Source: Amblyornis subalaris
Lineage: Eukaryota; Chordata; Aves; Passeriformes; Ptilonorhynchidae
Reading direction: 5' to 3'
DNA: 64,000 nt
Assembly: GCA_018881555.1 (NCBI GenBank)
Contig: JACAXG010000025.1
Location: forward strand, 5,959,899 to 6,023,898
Shown here: one piece after another, positions 51,412 to 64,000 of the stretch
Position numbering within the stretch: position 1 is the stretch's first letter
Layout: each line of letters opens with the position of its first letter
The notes under the pieces: generated by a model
The model's database searches: none
Told to the model about the DNA's origin: nothing
The model's input: the letters and a program-made list of their open reading frames with translations, nothing else
Position numbers and translations under genes: made by a program

Positions 51412-51590
51412 ATTTTAAACTTGTGAATTATGTATTTTGGAACACTGCTGTGCTGCCTTTTTTTTTTCTTCTGTATCTTCATCAGAATTTCGGGGTTTAT
51501 TTTTGCATATAGTTCGGAAGGAGTTATTGCACGTTCCCTGAATAAAGAATTCTCTCTTAAAATATTAAAGACTTGCTTCCAAAGTGCTCA
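51412..51590 (+). other. TMEM177: TMEM177 3' UTR (end inferred)
   Basis: The UTR is short. It contains a T10 run (51458-51467) and ends around the poly(A) signals at 51541 (AATAAA) and 51564 (ATTAAA). A TGTGTG-type downstream element follows at about 51592-51601. No genomic A-tract follows, so there is no sign that the gene is a recent processed retrocopy. Confidence 0.65.
51541..51546 (+). terminator. TMEM177: TMEM177 polyadenylation signal (AATAAA)
   Basis: The canonical hexamer lies 130 bases after the stop codon. A second signal, ATTAAA, lies at 51564-51569, with a TG-rich element beyond it. Confidence 0.8.
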
Positions 51591-54500
51591 GTTCTGTGTG
51601 CATCTCAAATCACAAGATTGCTGAGGAGGGAAACTTTTCAGACACTGATCTGGAAGTTCTGCTGTGCTGCTCTGCCTTCCTGCCATTTCAGTCTGGCAAA
51701 TTGAGAAGGGCAAGTCCAATGGAGAGTTTTGGGTGCATTATCATTTAAACTGGGCGTTTGCTGTTTCTCCTACGGAACAACACAGATATGTTTAAAAAAC
51801 TGGGCAGTCTGTATCATGTGGTTACATAAATACCAAGACAGTGTTACTGTTCTGTGTAAGTTCTTGCACCGTGTAAATTGTTATGCTGCAATCACCATTC
51901 TTCAGTGGGGCACATTNGTTATGCTGCAATTCCTACCAGTACAGATAGATTATTACCAGCACCTGCATAATTTGCTTAAATCTAGTTCTGCTTTCTCCAG
52001 GACATGGTGACTGCAGCGTCACCATGAATGTTTCCCAGGAGTGATAGTATGGAACGCGTCTGTCATGGGTTGGTTGTTTTCTTACTGCTGGGATAAGTAT
52101 ATTGAGAAGAGGTTTTTCTGCTTGCTTTGGTATAGTTTTTGTTTCATTTAAAAATACCTCTTATGTCAATGAAGGCAAGGTATGAGACATAAGTCTGGCA
52201 TTTGATGCAGAAACTGGACAGGTCTTTGATGAAGAGTTGCCAAAGGAAATCATTCTCCTGTATCAGACTATCTTAAGAAGATTTTGTCTGGCAGACCAAG
52301 CTTTGCCCAGNATTACTAATCTTCTGGAGAGGTCTTTAGTGCATGGGCAGTAAACTTTCCACTCTGGCCTCACCTTGAAGCTTTTATGTTATTTTCAAGA
52401 TGATAGTTCTCAAACTTTGTGGTTCCCTCTTTTCTATTTTTCTATTGCAGCTGTTCCAGTAGCTTTCCCTGGTGACATCAGAGCAGTTCTCCTCAACTCT
52501 GTCGTCATTCTTTCTGGCAACTTCTATTATTTTGTGTCTTTTCAGTCAGAGATGTGCTGAGTGTCCTCTCTGGCCTGGCTTTGTCCTTTCTTCATCTGCT
52601 ACAATACGAACTGTCATGCCTGTGTTTGCTCAAAGCATTACTGAGTTCTGTTTTCCTTTTGAATCACACAGAGACATAAAGTGGATTTTCTGGCTGCTGA
52701 AGCACTGCTGTTGCTCTATATTGCTGAAGCCATGTGTATGAAATGTTTGAGTTTCTGCTGAAGGAATCTGTGCCACGTGTCTGTGAACCATCACCTATCA
52801 CTTGCACTTGTCCTTGAAGTATCAAGTCACGAGATGCCTCTCCAGTGCTTTTCTGGCTGCAGGGCATAAAGCTATTGGTTTTGTGTCCTTTGTGAAAGAG
52901 TTTGATAAAATTTCTGGGTCTGTGGAGTAAAAAGAGACTTTACCTCTAGGCAGGGGTCTTTAAAAGCTTCAGGCTGAATTTTATTTGACTTGTCTTCCAG
53001 GTAAATCCAATATAAGACATCACAGAAGTTTATTGGTAGGGTGACATAGTGACTCAAGACTGGAATATAATTCCTGGTTTATATAGCCTGGTAGTTCAGT
53101 TCATCCACCTGTTACTCCTTTAGACAAGTCTAAACCCCATGAAATATTCTCCGAGAGAACTTGGCCCACTTNGTTTCTGGGTTTAAGGAGCTGCTGCTAC
53201 ATAAAGAGTGCAGAGGGAAAATCAAGGCCTTCTTGGAGATTTACAACAAGTAGCAGTTTAAACAAAATTAAATTAAATCTACTTGTCTCTTACCACTCCT
53301 TACTGTTGCTTTTCATCAAGATGCCTGAAGCTAGTGCAGTTATTTAACATTCTCAGGGTGTAAAGCCCCAGTGATGCTAATGGGTTTTGCAGTTGTGCAC
53401 TCTCACAGCGGGATTCCTCAAGAAGCTCCACGTATCTATAAATGCTGTGTCCCATTTACCCGTCCCTGAACCTGCTGTGGCATATTGGTGTTGGTAAGGA
53501 AGGGCTGGCTACTGTTAAGACATGTGCCCTTTCTTTCTAGAGATATTCTTGCCAAGGGCTTACACACCTCCATCTCTGAATGGTCAANCATAGTCTTATA
53601 CTGTCAGTGTAGGGGAAGTGGAAATTGAAATCACAAATGCTAAGATTTCCCTGAACTTTGGGAATGTGCAGGTTGTCCTGGAAAAGATTCGTATCGTGTG
53701 TGTGCGTGTTGCCAGGTAATTGTTGCTTGCAGGATCACCCATGCTACTTGGCAAGTAAGAATAACACAACTCACATACATGGACACGACAAAACTCATGT
53801 GAAGTCTTTTATTATATTGCAAATGTTTTTCTGTAGGTAGAACTATCAGTGAAATAAAATATGAGTTCCACGTACTGGTGATAGAAATAGTCTGGCTGTA
53901 AAAGCAGGATATCAGTGAAATAATGAGCTCTCATAAAAATGGATATTATCTACAGAAATGAAGCTCTCTGTCTGGTAAAGTGATTAAAGGATGAAGAAGT
54001 ATGAGTAGCAAATGACCAAAATGAGTTGCTAGTTTAAATTTATACAAAATCTAGTTTAAAGAGAGATTTACTTGACTGGTTTATTTGTGTTATTATCCTG
54101 AATGTTCTCGATAACTGAAAAGAAAATGATCCTTGTAACTTCTTTTTTATATAAATGTAATTCTTGCTGCTACATAAAGCTTTAGTGGGTAATACTGCAA
54201 GGGATGAGGGCCACCTAGGTCCTTTGCTCAGAATTCCCATTGGTGTGCAGGAAATGTACTCTAGGGCCTGGCTCACATGCTTTTTTCTTTATCCTTAGTG
54301 TATCATGGAGATACCTTCAGCTTGTTTAATGGTCAAAGACATAAAATTGTCAGAAAAGAACAGGACTGAGCTAGACAGTTTTCTTCAAGTCAAAAAGCTG
54401 TGGAAGTCATCTGGTTACAGCAATTCCTGAATCAGCTGCTATGGGTATCTGACTTCTTCTGCAGTTTACAGGAAGCAGGAGCTTCAGAGGTGGCTTCCAA

Positions 54501-56708
54501 GAGGGAAATCTCCCAGGTGGCATGTGAGTAAAGAGTGTGCCCAGAGGAGTCCAGCTTATGTGTAGTGGTCCTTTAGAAACCCTTTTTTATTGCAGTAGAG
54601 CACTGCTATCCCCCTTTGCACATTAAAGTGGTTTCCAGAATTTGACAGATAAAATGGTGAGAGAGCTGACTGCAGAGCTGTGGAGCCTCTTCTTGCCCTG
54701 CAGGGAAAGCTGGCGGTGTTGGGAGAGGTGATGCTGGCAAGAGCCTATTGCTGTCATTTTGCCCTGGGCCATAGCAGTTGGGAAACAACCACAGTGACAA
54801 AGTGTGGCTTGGGTGGGTGTGAATTCAAATGTATGAATCAAATCACCATGACTGAAACACAGGTGGCTTTCACCAAAGGAGCAAATGCAGAGGATCCATC
54901 AAGTACTGAGTACAGCCACATGCAGCCATTGTGGGCATCACTAAGACAACTGTAGGCATCTCCGCTATGTGGAAATGCAATTCTTGGCAAGCTGCAGGCA
55001 CTGAGTGTGTGGGCCATATCCTGCAACTGTTATCCGCTCCTGTTCATTAAAAGCTTCATGTAGCAGGTGTGATTACATTAATATAAAAATTAATAAGTTG
55101 CAGACAATCTGCTATTCATGCATCCAGTTCCTCCTTGATTTCCTTCATCTCAGCTGGAAGTGTATATTATTGAAAGGCAGAATGCTGATGTAGGAAGACA
55201 TACTTAAGATCTTGGAATAAGGAGAACACCTTCAGGAAGAGAGAAATTTGGTTGTTATCAAAACCAGACTTAAGGACAGAAGAGCAATGTAATTATTCTC
55301 CAGGAATTGGTATGTTAGACAAATTAAATCTGAAGGCACTGAAAAATGGCTTATGGATGTTTTGCTGGGCATATTTTCACTGAGAATATATTGGTTTGTT
55401 AAGCTGAAGTGAGTATATTCAAGCTGCTCAAACTGCCAAAGCCATAAAGTGGAGAAAATTACTAAAATTTGGCTAGAAACCAGTCTGTCTTTCCCATCTG
55501 GAAAAGTACAAGCCAAACTCTTAAGCTTCATAGCCAGAAATGAACACTGAAATGTCTCTGCAGTTAAAAGTTTTTACTGTCCTCAGTCAGACTCAGTTTG
55601 CCAAAATCTATTCTGGTCTCCAATCTTGAGAGAAAGAGTGCTATTAAAAACTCAGTTTGTGTCCAAAAATGCACTTTGGAAAACACAGCTAGCCCAGGTG
55701 TATGTTTTTTTGAGCCTCACCTTAGTTTTTCTGTAGGAAAAACTTACTGCAGGAAGCACTTCTGGTNCTCTGTGCTTGTTTTGAAAAAAAAAATTGTCCT
55801 GAAATCATGCTTCCTAGAGAACTTTCTTCTANTTTTTTTTTCTCCCATGGCTGAACTTCCATCATTTGGAAAGTTGGTCCCTTTTCCAGTCTTGATCTGG
55901 TTTCTCAGAATCCCTTGCTACTTTGGTCTGCAGGAGCTTTCCCTTGTTAATGCAGTCAAGGTGTTAACAGCTTCCTTCAATATGAATGAGTAACAGGTGA
56001 AGCTGTGTCCTCCTTCGTGTGTGGTAAAACTACTTCTGTAGAAGTCTTGCAAAACAGCAGATCTCATTAGGGTGGCTAAGAGTATTTAGAAAACATAACA
56101 CATTGTGAGCCCAATCCCAGGTGCATAGTTCCAGCAGTTGTGGAGTGAACATGAAGAAAGGATATGCAGTATCCAAACAACTTTTATCCAGTAACTGTTT
56201 AGTGGTTTAGTGCAGACCTACTGACCTCTGGAAGCTTTGTTTCTATCATACACTGAAAATTTTCCAGTGGGAATGTTGTTGTTTCTTCATTCTCTCTTCT
56301 TTTTCATTTCCCCTTGCTCTGCTACTCTAATTGCCTCTTCTGCCTGCTGACTCATCTTACAAGTTGCTTTAGCTTGCTCAAGCAAGATTTGTGAACTTTT
56401 TCAACCCTCAGTTGCTGCTTGTACTTTCATTTGCACCTTCTACTTGTTCCTACAGTACTTATTAGCCAAAGACTACAGCAGCTTGAACTTCTCCTTTGTT
56501 TTACTACATTTAGTCTACATGTTTTTGCAGGGAAAAATGCTTTTGACTAGATGAAAAATAGGCATTGTGGTTAAAACCCTTCTTATTTTGCCACAAGAAA
56601 AGAATTTAATGCTTTTGAATTTTCCATTTAGCATTATTTTTTAAAAGATGTATTTCTTATTCACTGTCTATGGCACTCAGTTCACCTTTGATCTTAATTT
56701 GCGTCTGT

Positions 56709-56734
56709 CACTTTTAAGTGACACTTTTAAGTGA
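56709..56734. repeat. 13-bp duplication containing TTAAGTG
   Basis: CACTTTTAAGTGA occurs twice in direct tandem. Each copy carries TTAAGTG, which fits the binding consensus of NKX2-type homeodomain factors. The resemblance may be chance. Confidence 0.85.
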
Positions 56735-59689
56735 CTTTACTCCCTTTAAACCCTTAGAAGCTTTGTTTCCTGTTCCTGAAAATTGCAGAGAATTTCATAT
56801 ACTTCTGGCTAGGTGAGGGATTGTGAGTTGAGAAATGATAACTAATGGAGTGCTCTCAGCACTTGTACTGGTGTTGACTTAGCTCGGGAACATCCACATG
56901 CTGGCTTTGAGAACTATGGCTTCTTAGCTTGCTTATATTGCCAGTTCCACTGGGGACTTCATAGATGGGTTTTAATCACCTGCCACTGAGCAGAAGCAGC
57001 GGGGTCTGTTGGGTTTTGTTTGATGTAAAGAACACTTTGACAAAATATTTTGAATGACTCTTGCAAGGATGAGGGGTTGGAATGAGGAAGAAAAGCATAG
57101 CCAAAACCAAGGAAAATAGTCCCATGTTCCTTACATTTTCTAAGTCTTGGTGTTGTTACAGAGATGTACACTGCACAGGAATGGCAAGAGACTTCTGTAA
57201 CCAATTGCTTCTGTAACTGATTTCTGTGTTATCCCTTTAACAGGACCAAGCTTTGCAGTCCTGTCAGTATGCACAGATACTTTACCTCTCCTGAGTAGCC
57301 CCTCTGTGTCTACCACTGTAAAGCCCCATCTGCTTGGTGCATCCTCAAGTAGCCACCTTTTCCATCACTTCCCAGCTCCTTGTGTGCGGGCACATTCCAG
57401 TTACTCCAGGTAACACAAAGCTTCTGCTTCCCCCTTTACCCAGACCAATTCCTCTTCAGTGCTCCTTTGCCCTGGAGGCAGTTACTGCACTGCCACTGCA
57501 GATTTCACTGGAGCAGCCCCTGAAGACTGAATATGATGGTTCCCTCTCCAGCCTGCACTGAGCAGTATGTGGCAGTTCAGTACCATGCTGGCTCTATCAG
57601 GTATGCTGATCCAAAAAGTCCACTTATTTGACAGAGAAAATGGAATTTTGCAGAGCTCTGTTACCACAAATATAACAACTGTCAATATCAATGTGAATTG
57701 GCTAAGACTGAAGCCATAATTTGTGATATAAAAATTAGAAGTGGAATTTCAGAAGTGAAAACTAGTAAATTACACCACTGTAACTATTAAGACATTTAAC
57801 ATATGTGGAAGTAAAAATAAAACTATAATCTGCATTACTATTTTAAAGCTGTATTGATTCTTAAATTAATTACTATACAACGAAACACTGATATAATTCT
57901 CAGAGAAGACTGAAAATTAAGATCAAGTCATGTTGTAAATAACAAGCCTGGTTTTAAAAATAAAATTTTTTTTTTCCTCTTTTTCGTCTTCATTTTCTGA
58001 CTAGACTGGAGGCATCTATATAAATATTTCAGAAAACAGAGCAGGGGAAGAATTACTCTGTAGAAAGTTTTCTTTGTAAGACCTTTTCTCATTTGGGATG
58101 AGTTTCACTGCCTCAGTGACCGTGTTTTAAAAGTGTGTTATATAATTCTCTGTAGATACCCACAGACAGATGTATTTATGGTTTTTGGAAAGTTCATGTA
58201 ATTTAGGCATAAAACTTGTAGTGTGTTTTATAGTTCCTCATTAATAATAGTTGAGAATTATGCTCATCTAAGGCAGCACACATAAATTCTTAATGTTCAG
58301 ACATTCATTATATGCCTGTGATNGTTAGAAGTTGCCATAGAAAAATAAAAGCCAGTGATCCCAGAGATTATTATTTTTATATATTNTTTTAGCAGTTTGG
58401 AAAATTGTGTTTATCCCCTAACAGTTGTTTCCTTTCAATTTCCACATTCTTCAACTTAACCTAAAGATATCATACTGAATATTGAAAAAGTCAAATCAGG
58501 AAGAAGAGAAATTTTTTATTGAAGTTTTCATTAAGTATGGCAGCACCTTTTAAAAGGAAATGCTGAATCCATCATTTTATGGAAGTTATAAATTCAGGTA
58601 GTTTTTTTGCAATCACAGTTTAGAGATATTAATAGTGTTTGCTTGTATCATATTTGAAGACAGCTATGGCATAGTTGCAGGTGGCTGGATCAAAGCTTGA
58701 TGTGGGTATGTTGGCTTTACACCTATGAAGCAGGTGAAAAGGCAAAATTTTTTTCTTGCTTTGAACAAGATTTGTGTTGCAAATTGAAGTCATGCTTTAG
58801 CAATTGCAAATTGAACTGTAAAAACATCCCTTTCAATTTTTTTTCTAACTTTCCAGCAGCAGAACTGGATATGTAGAGCCATGAAAATGATCTGAGAGCT
58901 GAATAAGAGGAAGAGTAATTGGAATTTTCTACATATTAGGGATTTCTTTCAGTAGGTATTAAAGAAAAAAATCTCTGCTGAGACCTCACAATAGAGGAAT
59001 CAAAAAAGGTACATTTTCTTCTAGAGTCACGTGGTGACCAGATATTTTTTTTCTTTTTATGCAGTGAGGAGAAAAAAAGAACCCAAGTGCTGTGGTGCCA
59101 TGTTCTGAACAAGCAGTTCAGCTGGCACACACATTTACTGTTTCCTTGATCCAGATAACAAAACTGGTTGCANTGGAGAAATGTTATGTGGAGATACCAA
59201 AGGTAAGTTTTCCTGTAGCACAGATTTCCCAAATTATACCATGGCCATCTCTGAAATTTCTTTTATTCTGAGACTGGAAACAGATTTGATGCAGCTTTAA
59301 ACTCTGCAAATTATGTGTGTGCATATTGTGGGATCAGATATGTCCAATTTTTTTCTCCTTTCACTGAACATTTTCACCTTGGACTTTCCAATCTGATGTC
59401 TGGTGTCAAATAATTGTTCCTTAGCTGGTATTTTCTGGGTGTTGGATGCACATTGGGTTCAGCTGAAATTGTGGGTATGAAAGCCTCTGGAAAAAACCAG
59501 ATCTATGGTGCTCTATTTTTGTTTCATGGTGTTGCTCTGGTTTTAATCTTACAGATTTTCTACTGAGTCTTGTTTTGAATGGTATAGGTAGAGCCAATAT
59601 TGATGGCCAAATCCAATAGATATGCTTGCCTAAAACCAGCAGGAGGCATGGCTGATGTCGGGATACAAATTGGTAGTTACAAAACATGC

Positions 59690-59990
59690 ATCACCCAAGC
59701 GCGAGCACCTCTGGTTACTTGGCAGGCAGAATTCAGCAAGGATCTGCAAGTGACTCGGTCATGCTGCTGCCACCTGATGATGAATCCTGCTCAGCCACAT
59801 GGTCACTGCTATGGATCTGTGGCAGGGATCAGATTGTTCCTGTGCTCTGAGCCACCCGAAGCTTCACTGCTGGGATCAGACCGATCGCCACTGGGATCTG
59901 GGATGTCCTTCTAACACGCGGCCGGAGGAGGTGACATTGTGCCCACTGTGTTGTGTAACAGGCTAGCGTGCGTGTTGGGGATATAGACCT
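59690..59990. other. CpG-denser patch in AT-rich flank
   Basis: CpG dinucleotides are much more frequent than in the flanks (for example CAAGCGCGAGC, GACCGATCGCC, AACACGCGGCCGG and AGCGTGCGTG). It is too sparse to be a classic CpG island. A small enhancer, a recent insertion or a decayed promoter are all possible. No exon is recognisable. Confidence 0.3.
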
Positions 59991-60832
59991 GTGCTAAATC
60001 GTCTCTTCAGGCTTATGATTTGTAGATTTAAACCATAATCTCCTGGAGATTATATGAAGGAGGGTGTTGCAGACACGAATGGATGAAGGGGATCCCTGGG
60101 CTTGTTAAACAGTGTCACGGTGCAGGAGGAAATTTAGGAATTGTGGCTCTGGAAGAGGAAGAGGCAAAGGGAGAATTCTAGTAGGTTAAACAGGATGTAG
60201 GCTGGGCTACTTGTAACATGCAATCCAAGGAACATTTGCATCATATTCATTATAGCTAATGTGGAAAGTGTTTAACTCCTTGGGAAATAAGGGACTGAAC
60301 GAAGTAATCCCACAAGGTGGATGACCTAACCACAAAGCACTAATCAAGTTGTCCTTGGACAGATTATTTGCAGCAGTGTGGAACAGTGTCCCCTCTGCCT
60401 CCTTCTCAAATCTTATTTTGCCTTTGGTTTTCTTTTATTGTTGGCTTCCTAGAAGAGAAAAAACAAACAACAATTTCATTGCTACTAAATAGGTTAAGGA
60501 GAACAAAAAGTCTGCTAAATTTTTTCATTATGATCCAAGAAAACCTTCCTATAGACTGTGGCACCGAAGTATTATCACCTCGTGTCTTTTACAATTTCCT
60601 ATCTTTACAACAGTATTTGTTAGCACTTTAGAATTTCCTTTAAGTTACTCTCTATGCAGGCTGTCAAAGAGCATGCAATATAAATTTCTGACTGCGGGAA
60701 TCAGTTCCATGAAAAGCAATGTGTAAAATACATATCATGTTGTAGCTGTTTTATTTTTCTGGCATTTAATGTGTGCATCCATCACACCATCATAAACTCA
60801 TCACGCGTTTTGTAACTCAGCTATTAAAAGTT

Positions 60833-60842
60833 CCCCCCCCCC
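60833..60842. repeat. C10 homopolymer
   Basis: Ten consecutive C residues are followed by GCCG. This is a simple sequence likely to vary in length. Confidence 0.9.
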
Positions 60843-62020
60843 GCCGTTGGTGGATGGGTTCACAGCCTGTCAGCTATGAAACAGTGATTCCCTAGCTTAA
60901 AAATTAGTCTCTTCTGCTCAATGTCCCTATAAATAATTGAAGGAAAATCACAAATTCAGAAGTCTTTCCCTGCCCCGTTTCTGATGATAATAAATAATAT
61001 TGTGGACCAAAGAGCAGTGATCTGCCAGGCAGAGAACATCCAGGGTAAGCTTCTGTGTGTCAGAGGTGAATTTTGTGTCCCTCTTGGCAGGCAGTCACTC
61101 ACACGAGCACTGGCAGCAAATCAGTGAGCATATGTGCTTGAGTAACTCCTGCCCAGTGGGGATAACGCTTAGCATTCTCTCTGGAAGAGAACTTTTTTTC
61201 AGCAATTCAGCAAAGCACAAAGACTTTGAGGACATGACTGCTTTTCCTGGAATTAACAGGCTGAATTGAGTTGCAGGCTGATATTCTTTGGTTCACCTAA
61301 TGTTACATTTGCCATGTATAGTACTGGATTTTTAAGAGCCAACGCCATGCTGGTAGAAAACTGGTGTCTAGCTCGAGGGCTTGATTAATGAGAGTCAAAC
61401 CAAGGGGATGGGAGACTGGCCCAAAGTTGCTGTCATCTATTAGTAAGAACAAAATGAAGTCTCCACACTGTGGCACCTGTGAATTATTTAGTTACCACAG
61501 ATGGACAGGATGCCATCTGAATCAACAGGGTTTGGCCAGAACCTGCTATCGGAGATCTGGCTTTGCTTAAAGCCTGCTGTAAGGCATATACTGGAGGTGT
61601 CTTGTCTTGCCAACTGAGTCATTTTCTTTTTCCCAATGAGCTTTGGCCCTCTAGCANTGTGTTGGTCCCTCGGAAAGAACTGAATGACCCTCCTCTAAGA
61701 GGCACAATTTTTATTTGTGCCAAGTTTGCCACTCAACAAACAGGGCAGTTCCAAGGTGTCTACCACAAGAACCCCCCCACGTTCTGTCCCTAGCTGAGGG
61801 GGAAAGCCCCTGAAAGGTGCTCTTAGTTTGTGCCAAGTGGCATCTGTTCCTAGAGAATCTTCCTTGAGCTAAGTATAGCTCCTTCCCAGCATCCCCTCCA
61901 TCCTACCCACTTCCAACCAGGAGCTAGGGGAGACCAGTGGACAAGCAACCAGCTATGACAGCTCTACACTGTTGGAAGAATAGCACTAGGATCCTTCTGG
62001 TATAAGAGGAGGAGTGTATA

Positions 62021-62056
62021 ATGGGGCAGAGATGAAAAATGGGGCAGAGATGAAAA
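62021..62056. repeat. Tandem duplication, 18-bp unit x 2
   Basis: ATGGGGCAGAGATGAAAA is repeated exactly (62021-62038 and 62039-62056), indicating a recent slippage or duplication event. Confidence 0.93.
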
Positions 62057-64000
62057 ATGTGGTTCAAACCAAGACCGAAATTTGTATTTGGTCAATAATG
62101 GAAAAAAATCATCAGCACAGCATTGCTATTGCTCTGTGGTATCTGCTGGCCAAGCAAATGATGCTGTAGGCTTCATGTGTATATTACTTTCAGGCAGCTC
62201 TCAGCTTGTGCTTCCTGTGCATAATTTTGAAAAAAATAGGGTTTTAACCACTTGCCATAGAAATTACCTATAACACAGGAGATGTCAGCATTTGATATTT
62301 CTGATGAGAAGTACATAAGAAAGACAAGAGACTATTTGAGCAACCTGACACCTTGACCAAAATGGTCATGCTTAGGTTGACCCAATGCCTTCATCCAGAC
62401 TGGGTGGGTGCATCTGCAGCCTCTCGAGAGCACAGCCTGCTGGCTTCCCTGGAGCAGGGCCTGGCTGAGCCCTGTTTGGGCTGGCAGAAAACCCCCCTGC
62501 ACCTGAGGAAGAGCAGGGGCAGAACATGTGCAAAGTGTAGGATCAGAGGAGAATATGAAGCTACAAGATGGGACTTTGAAAATGAGATGGAAAGCCACTG
62601 TTTTTGACATTTTGTCCTCAGCTAAAATCACTAGAGCTGGAACTTTGAATACCCTGCCATTTTAGTTGTGTGGTTTGGGTTGGGTTGGGTTTTTGGTGGA
62701 GGTCAGAAGAATATCTACACATTGGCAATGACAATCTATAACAACCAGTTGAGGATTATCAGCATCAGCATTATGGCACTCCTGAATCAGCAAAACCCAA
62801 CCTCTGACTCAAATAATTTTACAATATAAAATTCAATCCATCTGTCTAGAGAATCTTTTTCATCTTGGTTACTAAATATTCCCCTTCTACCCCCTTTGTA
62901 TAGAGACAGAAGACATGATTATAATTTCTATGGATGCAGTCTAGGGAATTGGATGGGCACAGCATTCCTCAGACTTTTCAGTGTCTGACAAGAGCTGCCT
63001 GTTAGCTTTTCTCATTGCTGTTGAACATGTGTAGGGGTCTCAGGAGGAGGCTTGAACCATCAGAGCAAACAAATAGGGCATAATCTGAAAAGTTTGAAAA
63101 CGACTATTGAAACAGATCTGTTATGTCACTGCTGAAGGTATTGTCTGCAGAAGTTAAAGGTATTGATAGCTCCTCTGCCCTTTCAGCATCACTTTGGGTG
63201 ATTCTTATCTGGACACTACTATTTTTAATCTAAATAGGCAGAGTCTCTCCTGCTNTTTTCAGTGGGAGATGTTATTTGTCTTCATGGGCTCAAATGTTGT
63301 GGATTGGCCATTAAGAATCACCTGGTTATTGCCACAGAAGTGTCTGTTTTAATGATAACAAAGTGATTTCTGTCCTTTTTAGGGTGTAGGCCCCTGTCAC
63401 TGTCATGGATAGGATAATGGGATAATGGGAAGTTGTCAAATGAAGGGGGCCAGGCTGACTGGTTTTGTCAGGTATAATTTTCACTGAAGTTACACAAGAG
63501 ATGCTGTATATTTTGCTACAAGTCCTTTTGAACCACATCTTTAGTGGAGGTCTTTTACAAGAGGATCCTCAGGAATGTACTTAAAATGAAATTTGCTTGC
63601 ACCAGCACTGTCCCTGTTGGCTATTTTCTCTCTCAGCCTATCGTAGAGCTCAGAGGCTGAAGTTTTAATTCTCTTGATATTTATTGACTTAAAGTTTTGT
63701 AACATTTCATTTTCTTTCTACTTGTGAGCGGAGTGGAAAGGGAGGCCTGCTGAGAGGGGCAGTTACAGGACGGCTGCCCATGTATTCTGGGAATTGTCCA
63801 TCAGCTGAGATTGCCTCTCCGTCCAAAAACGATGATGAGAAACTGAGAGGGTCCAGCAGGAGCTACCACGTTTGTCAGAGGCATAGAGCACAGGATCCTC
63901 TAAGACAAGAGGTAGAGGGAGCTGGGCTTTAGTAGTCGGGAGAAGGAAAGGCTGATGTGTGAGGTGTGCCTGGTGGCCAAATGAAAGNTGCAGGATCTGA

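Larger units (their letters stand above)
51591..64000. other. Downstream flank, no gene supported
   Basis: Mostly AT-rich DNA with short unrecognised open frames on both strands. It includes a 13-bp duplication containing TTAAGTG (56709-56734), a CpG-denser patch (about 59,690-59,990), a C10 run (60833-60842), an 18-bp duplication (62021-62056) and a short GGGTT run (about 62,677-62,692). I cannot tell whether it is intergenic or part of a large intron of the next gene. Confidence 0.55.

Noticed and set aside
52061..52080. TGTCATGGGTTGG, which resembles the first bases of some songbird endogenous retrovirus LTRs
   Set aside because: The similarity stops after about 13 bases, and no LTR body, polyadenylation region, second LTR or target duplication is visible.
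62677..62692. GGGTT repeats resembling telomeric sequence
   Set aside because: The unit is TTGGG, not TTAGGG, and only about three copies are present. It is simple sequence.

Overview
The window is vertebrate nuclear DNA, most likely from a bird. The genes have large introns and long non-coding flanks. One promoter is a CpG island. The only recognisable interspersed repeats are 5'-truncated CR1 retroposon tails of the avian type. Single N bases recur every few hundred bases, which suggests masked ambiguous positions rather than scaffold gaps.

Left edge (1 to about 4,490): the 3' end of MRAS (M-Ras small GTPase) on the + strand. The last two coding exons are visible at 383-462 and 3538-3637. 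Spliced together they encode about 59 C-terminal residues, running from just before the ETSAK nucleotide-binding motif to the prenylation box CVIL. A GC-rich and then AT-rich 3' UTR follows, with a good poly(A) site near 4,465. The upstream MRAS exons lie outside the window.

Middle (about 4,490 to 46,890): roughly 42 kb in which I can support no protein-coding gene. It holds a GTT/ATT microsatellite, two CR1 fragments, small tandem duplications, a palindromic hairpin and three exon-like intervals with good splice signals but no known product.

Right (46,895 to about 51,590): TMEM177 on the + strand. A CpG-island promoter and a probable non-coding first exon precede an intron of about 3.3 kb. 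The whole 316-codon coding region then sits uninterrupted in one exon (50461-51411), with a short 3' UTR and an AATAAA at 51541. The product is a mitochondrial inner-membrane protein involved in COX2 assembly. The remaining 12.4 kb to the window end has no gene I can support.

The two genes are not functionally linked: one is a plasma-membrane signalling GTPase, the other a respiratory-chain assembly factor. From memory their human orthologues are on different chromosomes (MRAS 3q22, TMEM177 2q14). Their adjacency here is therefore either a lineage-specific or ancestral gene order, or an assembly join, and it is the main large-scale observation. I found no mobile gene cluster, CRISPR array, rRNA or tRNA, and no convincing new biological system.
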